NCBI GenBank assembly: GCA_024642295.1
Contig: JAHEBK010000049.1
Location: forward strand, 1 to 9,194
DNA from: Flavobacterium sp.
GTDB taxonomy: Bacteria; Bacteroidota; Bacteroidia; Flavobacteriales; Flavobacteriaceae
Direction of reading: 5' to 3'
DNA: 9,194 nt
Shown piece after piece: positions 5,962-9,194 of this stretch (positions are counted from its first letter, which is position 1; every line of letters starts with the position of its first letter). Made by a program: the position numbers and the translations under genes. The notes under the pieces are model-generated. The model ran no database searches. It saw nothing but the letters and a program-made list of their open reading frames with translations, and was not told the origin of the DNA.

Positions 5962-6663
5962 ATGAAACAGATTTTAATGATTGAAGATGACCCTTCTATT
6001 GTTGAACTTGCTACCATTCACCTTAAAGACATTCACTGTGAGGTAACAAAATCTCATTCTGGTTTTGAAGGACTACATTTGGCTACAACAGGAACTTATG
6101 ATGTAATTATCTTAGATGTAATGCTTCCAGAAATTAATGGAATCGAAATTTGCAAACGCATTCGAGCAGAAAAAAACTTCACACCAATAATGATGCTTAC
6201 TGCACGTAGTGAAGAAATAGACAAAATTATAGGTCTTGAAACTGGTGCAGATGATTATTTGACAAAACCTTTTAGTTTAAGAGAATTCATTGCCAGAGTG
6301 AAGGCATTAATACGTAGAACCGAAATGTTGACTCCTGAACCTGAAACTATTCCAGAAATTTTGCAATGCCAAAATCTAGTAATGAACACTACCAAAAGAA
6401 AGGTAACTCTTGATGAACAAAAAATTGAACTTACTCCAAAAGAATTTGATCTTCTCTTATTATTTATGTCAAACCCAGGGGTAAGTTATTCAAGAGAAAC
6501 ATTGCTTAATCAAGTTTGGGGGTATGAATTTTCTGGATATGAACATACCGTAAACTCACATATCAATCGCTTGAGAACCAAAATTGAAACAAATTTGACT
6601 ACTCCAAAATACATACTAACTACTTGGGGAATTGGCTATCGATTTACCGAAGAATTGAAATAA
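5962..6663 (+). CDS. OmpR-family response regulator
   Basis: A 233-aa DNA-binding response regulator. The receiver domain (about 1-118) has the acid pair Asp9/Asp10 in MIEDDPS, the phospho-acceptor Asp52 in VIILDVMLPEING (48-60), Thr80 in MMLTAR, and Lys102 in DYLTKPFS (98-105), so it should be phosphorylated normally. A short linker (119-133) leads to a winged-helix domain (about 134-230): KIELTPKEFDLLLLFMSNPG (154-173) contains the transactivation-type helix, SRETLLNQVWGYEF (177-190) follows, and the recognition helix lies around HTVNSHINRLRTKIE (195-209), followed by the wing TTWGIGYRF (220-228). The kinase gene follows after two bases, so the pair is co-translated. The tandem 11-bp repeats at 4425-4468 upstream of the lipoprotein gene are a plausible target. 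Confidence 0.95.
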   Translation: MKQILMIEDDPSIVELATIHLKDIHCEVTKSHSGFEGLHLATTGTYDVIILDVMLPEINGIEICKRIRAEKNFTPIMMLTARSEEIDKIIGLETGADDYLTKPFSLREFIARVKALIRRTEMLTPEPETIPEILQCQNLVMNTTKRKVTLDEQKIELTPKEFDLLLLFMSNPGVSYSRETLLNQVWGYEFSGYEHTVNSHINRLRTKIETNLTTPKYILTTWGIGYRFTEELK

Positions 6664-6665
6664 TT

Positions 6666-8135
6666 ATGGGACAAAAAAATTACAATAGTTTATTTTGGAA
6701 GATTTCATTGGTTTTTTTTCTTCTACTAGCGACAGTAGGAATCGCATATGTTTATACCAGTCATACATCCTCAAAAGAATATTTAGAGGAAGTCAATCAA
6801 AGACTGAATCACGATACTGCCAAAAATATTATCGAGAACTCCACTCCTTTTTATAATGGCAAGGTAATTAAACCTGCTTTGGAAGAAATGTTTCATCACG
6901 TAATGGCGATTAATCCAAATCTTGAAGTTTATTTAGTTAATCCAAAAGGAAACATCATAGCTTGGTATCCCCCTGAAAAAAAAATACACAAAAACAAAAT
7001 AGACCTACTTCCAATAAAGTCCTTCATTTCAGACAAAAGCAATAAATTAATTCGTGGCGACGACCCATTAAATCCAAGTTCAAAAAAAGTATTCTCGGCG
7101 CATCCATTAACGATGAATAATATGCTTTATGCATATATTTATGTAGTGCTTAATGGCGAGAAAAACCAAACTACATCTGATAATTTATTTACTAGCTATC
7201 TGTGGCAAATAAGTTACCGTACGATGGCTATAACTTTGTTTTTTACCTTTATCATAGGATTGTTTATTATTAGAATTATTACCAAAAACCATTCTATAAT
7301 ACTCAAGGTAATGCAACGATTTCGTGAAGGAGATTTAACCGCTCGTATTGCTATTGATAAAATTAGTAGCGAGAAACAACTTGGAGAAATGTTTAATGAA
7401 ATGGCAGATATATTGACAAAAAATATTGAAAAATTGAAAGAAGTAGAAAATTTAAGACGGGAACTGATAGCCAATGTCTCTCATGATTTACGAACTCCAA
7501 TAGCCATCATCAGAGGGTATCTTGAAACATTACAAATCAAGGAAAACAGTATTACTCCAGAAGACCGAAAACGCTATATTGATATGGTGCAAGAAAGCAC
7601 CATTAAACTAGAAAAACTTATTAATGAACTTTTTGAACTTTCAAAACTAGAAGCCAACCAAATCAAACCAAATAAAGAACCTTTTATTATTAGTGAACTA
7701 GTCAATGACATTGGTACAAAATACCATATCATTGCACAAAATAAAAAAATCAAAATAGAAACCTTTTTATCAACCGAATTAGCACCAGTACTGGCTGATA
7801 TTTCATTAATAGAAAGAGTCATTCAAAATTTACTAGACAACGCCATTAAATTCACTCCTGAAAATGGAAAAATTACATTAACCACAGAGAAATGTGTCAA
7901 TAATACCGTGAAAATTACCATTAGTGATACTGGGATTGGAATACCTGAAAAAGATCAAGAACGCATTTTTGCTCGATATTACCGAGCAAATAATTATACT
8001 GACTTAAAAAACAGTACTGGTCTAGGTCTCGCCATTGCAAAAAAAATACTTGACTTGCACGATTCAACACTTGATTTAAAAAGCACAGAAAATATTGGAA
8101 GTTCTTTTATTTTTAAATTAAAATGCAGTACATAA
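6666..8135 (+). CDS. HAMP-domain sensor histidine kinase
   Basis: A 489-aa inner-membrane kinase, the partner of the preceding regulator. TM1 is at about residues 10-31 and TM2 at 187-206. They enclose a periplasmic sensor region of about 155 residues (32-186) with no family I can name; it contains NLEVYLVNPKGNIIAWYPPE (85-104), a PAS/Cache-like strand-turn-strand pattern. HAMP spans about 207-258 (RFREGDLTARI). The dimerisation domain carries the H-box RRELIANVSHDLRTPIA (264-280) with phospho-acceptor His273. The ATPase domain has the N-box IQNLLDNAIKFTP (386-398), G1 DTGIGI (421-426), F-box ERIFARYYR (432-440) and G2 TGLGLAI (451-457), all intact. A reading from 6624 would start inside the regulator gene; ATG 6666, two bases after the regulator stop, gives a normal N terminus (MGQKNYNSLFWKISLVFFLL) and is chosen. 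Confidence 0.95.
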   Translation: MGQKNYNSLFWKISLVFFLLLATVGIAYVYTSHTSSKEYLEEVNQRLNHDTAKNIIENSTPFYNGKVIKPALEEMFHHVMAINPNLEVYLVNPKGNIIAWYPPEKKIHKNKIDLLPIKSFISDKSNKLIRGDDPLNPSSKKVFSAHPLTMNNMLYAYIYVVLNGEKNQTTSDNLFTSYLWQISYRTMAITLFFTFIIGLFIIRIITKNHSIILKVMQRFREGDLTARIAIDKISSEKQLGEMFNEMADILTKNIEKLKEVENLRRELIANVSHDLRTPIAIIRGYLETLQIKENSITPEDRKRYIDMVQESTIKLEKLINELFELSKLEANQIKPNKEPFIISELVNDIGTKYHIIAQNKKIKIETFLSTELAPVLADISLIERVIQNLLDNAIKFTPENGKITLTTEKCVNNTVKITISDTGIGIPEKDQERIFARYYRANNYTDLKNSTGLGLAIAKKILDLHDSTLDLKSTENIGSSFIFKLKCST

Positions 8136-8157
8136 AACCGATTAATAATTTAAACCT

Positions 8158-8193
8158 AAAAAAAGGGCAGTTCATTTTGAACTGCCCTTTTTT
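8158..8193. terminator. Strong bidirectional terminator between the kinase gene and yajC
   Basis: GGGCAGTTCA (8165-8174) and TGAACTGCCC (8178-8187) pair perfectly around a TTT loop. A run of A precedes the stem (8158-8164) and a run of T follows it (8188-8193), so it serves the plus-strand kinase unit and the minus-strand yajC unit alike. It lies 22 bases after the kinase stop and 24 bases from the yajC stop. Confidence 0.92.
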
Positions 8194-8217
8194 GATTGCA
8201 CTATCACAGAAGCAAAA

Positions 8218-8490
8218 CTATTTTTTTGCCAAAGAAGCACTCATTTCCATAGAAATAGCAGAACGCTCCATTTTTAATTTTCCAGACATGGTTTCGATAA
8301 CAACAGTTGTTTCAGCAAGTTCCGAAACTTTTCCGTGAAGTCCACTTTTAGTAACGATTTTATCACCTACTTTCAAAGCCCCTTCAAATTCTTTTTCTTG
8401 TTTTACTTTCTTTTGTTGTGGTCTAATCATGAAGAAATAGATAACAACAAACATTAACAAAAAGGGTGCAAACTTATTTAACTGTTCCAT
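8218..8490 (-). CDS. yajC: Preprotein translocase subunit YajC
   Basis: YajC is a small inner-membrane protein that associates with SecDF next to the SecYEG channel. The 90-aa length is near the usual size. A single membrane helix lies at about residues 7-21 (FAPFLLMFVVIYFFM), followed by the diagnostic IRPQQKKVKQEKEFE (22-36). The soluble domain contains LKVGDKIVTKSGLHGKV (39-55) and a following strand ETTVVIETMSGKLKMERSAI, as in the family. It is 30 bp downstream of nusB on the same strand and probably co-transcribed with it. The unit ends at the bidirectional terminator 8158-8193. yajC is often encoded near sec or RNA-processing genes, so this position is ordinary. Confidence 0.95.
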   Translation of the reverse strand: MEQLNKFAPFLLMFVVIYFFMIRPQQKKVKQEKEFEGALKVGDKIVTKSGLHGKVSELAETTVVIETMSGKLKMERSAISMEMSASLAKK

Positions 8491-8520
8491 AATTTAAAAT
8501 TGTTTTTTATTGATTGATTA

Positions 8521-9194
8521 TTACATTAAACCGCGACCGGTTTTAACTAACGTTTTATTAGACTCCAACTCTTTTACTAAATTATCTAGAATACCATTGA
8601 TAAAAACACTACTCTTAGGTGTTGAATATTCTTTGGCTAATTCTAAGTATTCATTCAAAGTAACTTTCACTGGAATCGATGGGAATTTCAATAATTCGCA
8701 AATAGCCATTTTCAAGATAATGGTATCAATCTCAGCGATACGGTCACTATCCCAATTTGGTGTTTTATCTACAAATTGTTTTGCCAATTCTTTTTCGTTC
8801 AAAAGTGTTTTTCTAAACAAATCCTTAGCAAAATCCTTGTCTTCATTATCTTTATAAACCTTTGGAACTCTAAAATTATCTTGTTCTAATGGTTTTAACG
8901 CTTTCAATTGCTTGACTATTAATGTATTCACTAACGGAATATCATCAATCCAAGTCAACTGATCATCTTCCAAATGTTCGTATAATTTCTCATTTGGAAC
9001 AATTATTTCCGTAAACAAATCAACGATTAGTTGTTTATCCGCTTCAAAGGATTGTACTGGATTTTGCATATAATCCACATAAAAAGCACTCGCTTTTACG
9101 GCATTAAGCAACAACAAAATATAATCTTGGTTTAAATACCAAGCATTAATTTTGCGTGTTTCAAGAGCGATACTTAGCGAATTATTTTCTGCTA
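8521..9194 (-). CDS. nusB: Transcription antitermination factor NusB, partial, 5' end outside window
   Basis: NusB binds boxA RNA with ribosomal protein S10 and helps RNA polymerase read through rRNA operons. The frame is open from the right edge to TAA at 8521-8523, giving 223 residues of the C-terminal part. No ATG start is seen; the first possible start inside the window (TTG at 9115-9117) is not taken, because the coding frame and family-like sequence (ALETRKINAWYLNQDYILLL) continue upstream to the edge. The NusB fold is recognised by DRIAEIDTIILKMAICELL, the following FPSIPVKVTLNEYLELAKEY and STPKSSVFINGILDNLVKEL, near the C terminus. Bacteroidota NusB proteins are about 300 aa, roughly twice the E. 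coli length, with an extra N-terminal part; the central LFTEIIVPNEKLYEHLEDDQ and WIDDIPLVNT belong to this longer form. yajC follows 30 bp downstream. Confidence 0.92.
   Translation of the reverse strand, partial: AENNSLSIALETRKINAWYLNQDYILLLLNAVKASAFYVDYMQNPVQSFEADKQLIVDLFTEIIVPNEKLYEHLEDDQLTWIDDIPLVNTLIVKQLKALKPLEQDNFRVPKVYKDNEDKDFAKDLFRKTLLNEKELAKQFVDKTPNWDSDRIAEIDTIILKMAICELLKFPSIPVKVTLNEYLELAKEYSTPKSSVFINGILDNLVKELESNKTLVKTGRGLM

Noticed and set aside
6624..6665. Longer kinase start inside the response regulator gene
   Set aside because: It would add 14 residues encoded by the regulator's last codons in another frame; the start at 6666 gives a standard kinase N terminus.
7214..7822. Minus-strand open frames inside the histidine kinase gene
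   Set aside because: They are shadows of the conserved kinase frame, without starts, motifs or spacing of their own.
8123..8338. Plus-strand open frame of 71 codons overlapping the kinase end, the terminator and yajC
   Set aside because: It runs through a strong terminator and antisense to yajC, and its sequence has no family likeness.

Overview
The window is AT-rich chromosomal DNA, most likely from Flavobacterium or a close relative in the Bacteroidota. The evidence is protein similarity by eye (a long-form NusB, a class 2 PyrD and a peptidase T of flavobacterial type), promoter elements of the Bacteroidota form TAnnTTTG, weak or absent Shine-Dalgarno sequences before A-rich start regions, and flavobacterial-style intergenic repeats. 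No rRNA, tRNA, CRISPR array, phage gene or transposase gene was seen.

Left part (1-2148). An AEC-family permease gene runs off the left edge on the minus strand. Upstream of it, also on the minus strand, is pyrD (quinone-dependent dihydroorotate dehydrogenase), and a factor-independent terminator separates the two. Between pyrD and the divergent next gene lies a 180-bp element with 21-bp imperfect terminal inverted repeats, exactly flanked by a 10-bp target duplication. This is a non-autonomous transposon (MITE) not explained by any gene.

Middle part (2149-4510). A small DUF1003 membrane protein and peptidase T (pepT) are on the plus strand. They are separated and followed by non-coding stretches that hold a long stem-loop, decayed flavobacterial repeats and a REP-like palindrome.

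Right-centre part (4511-8135). Four plus-strand genes form a likely envelope-sensing cluster: a DM13-domain lipoprotein, an outer-membrane beta-barrel protein, an OmpR-type response regulator and a HAMP sensor histidine kinase. In front of the lipoprotein gene are tandem 11-bp direct repeats ending just upstream of a promoter-like element. This is the usual layout of an OmpR/PhoB-type activator site, so the response regulator may control the lipoprotein and barrel genes. A hairpin after the lipoprotein gene and a second promoter before the regulator suggest different expression levels within the cluster. The signal sensed is unknown.

Right end (8136-9194). A strong bidirectional terminator separates the kinase from convergent minus-strand genes: yajC (Sec accessory protein) and, upstream of it, nusB, whose N-terminal part lies beyond the right edge.
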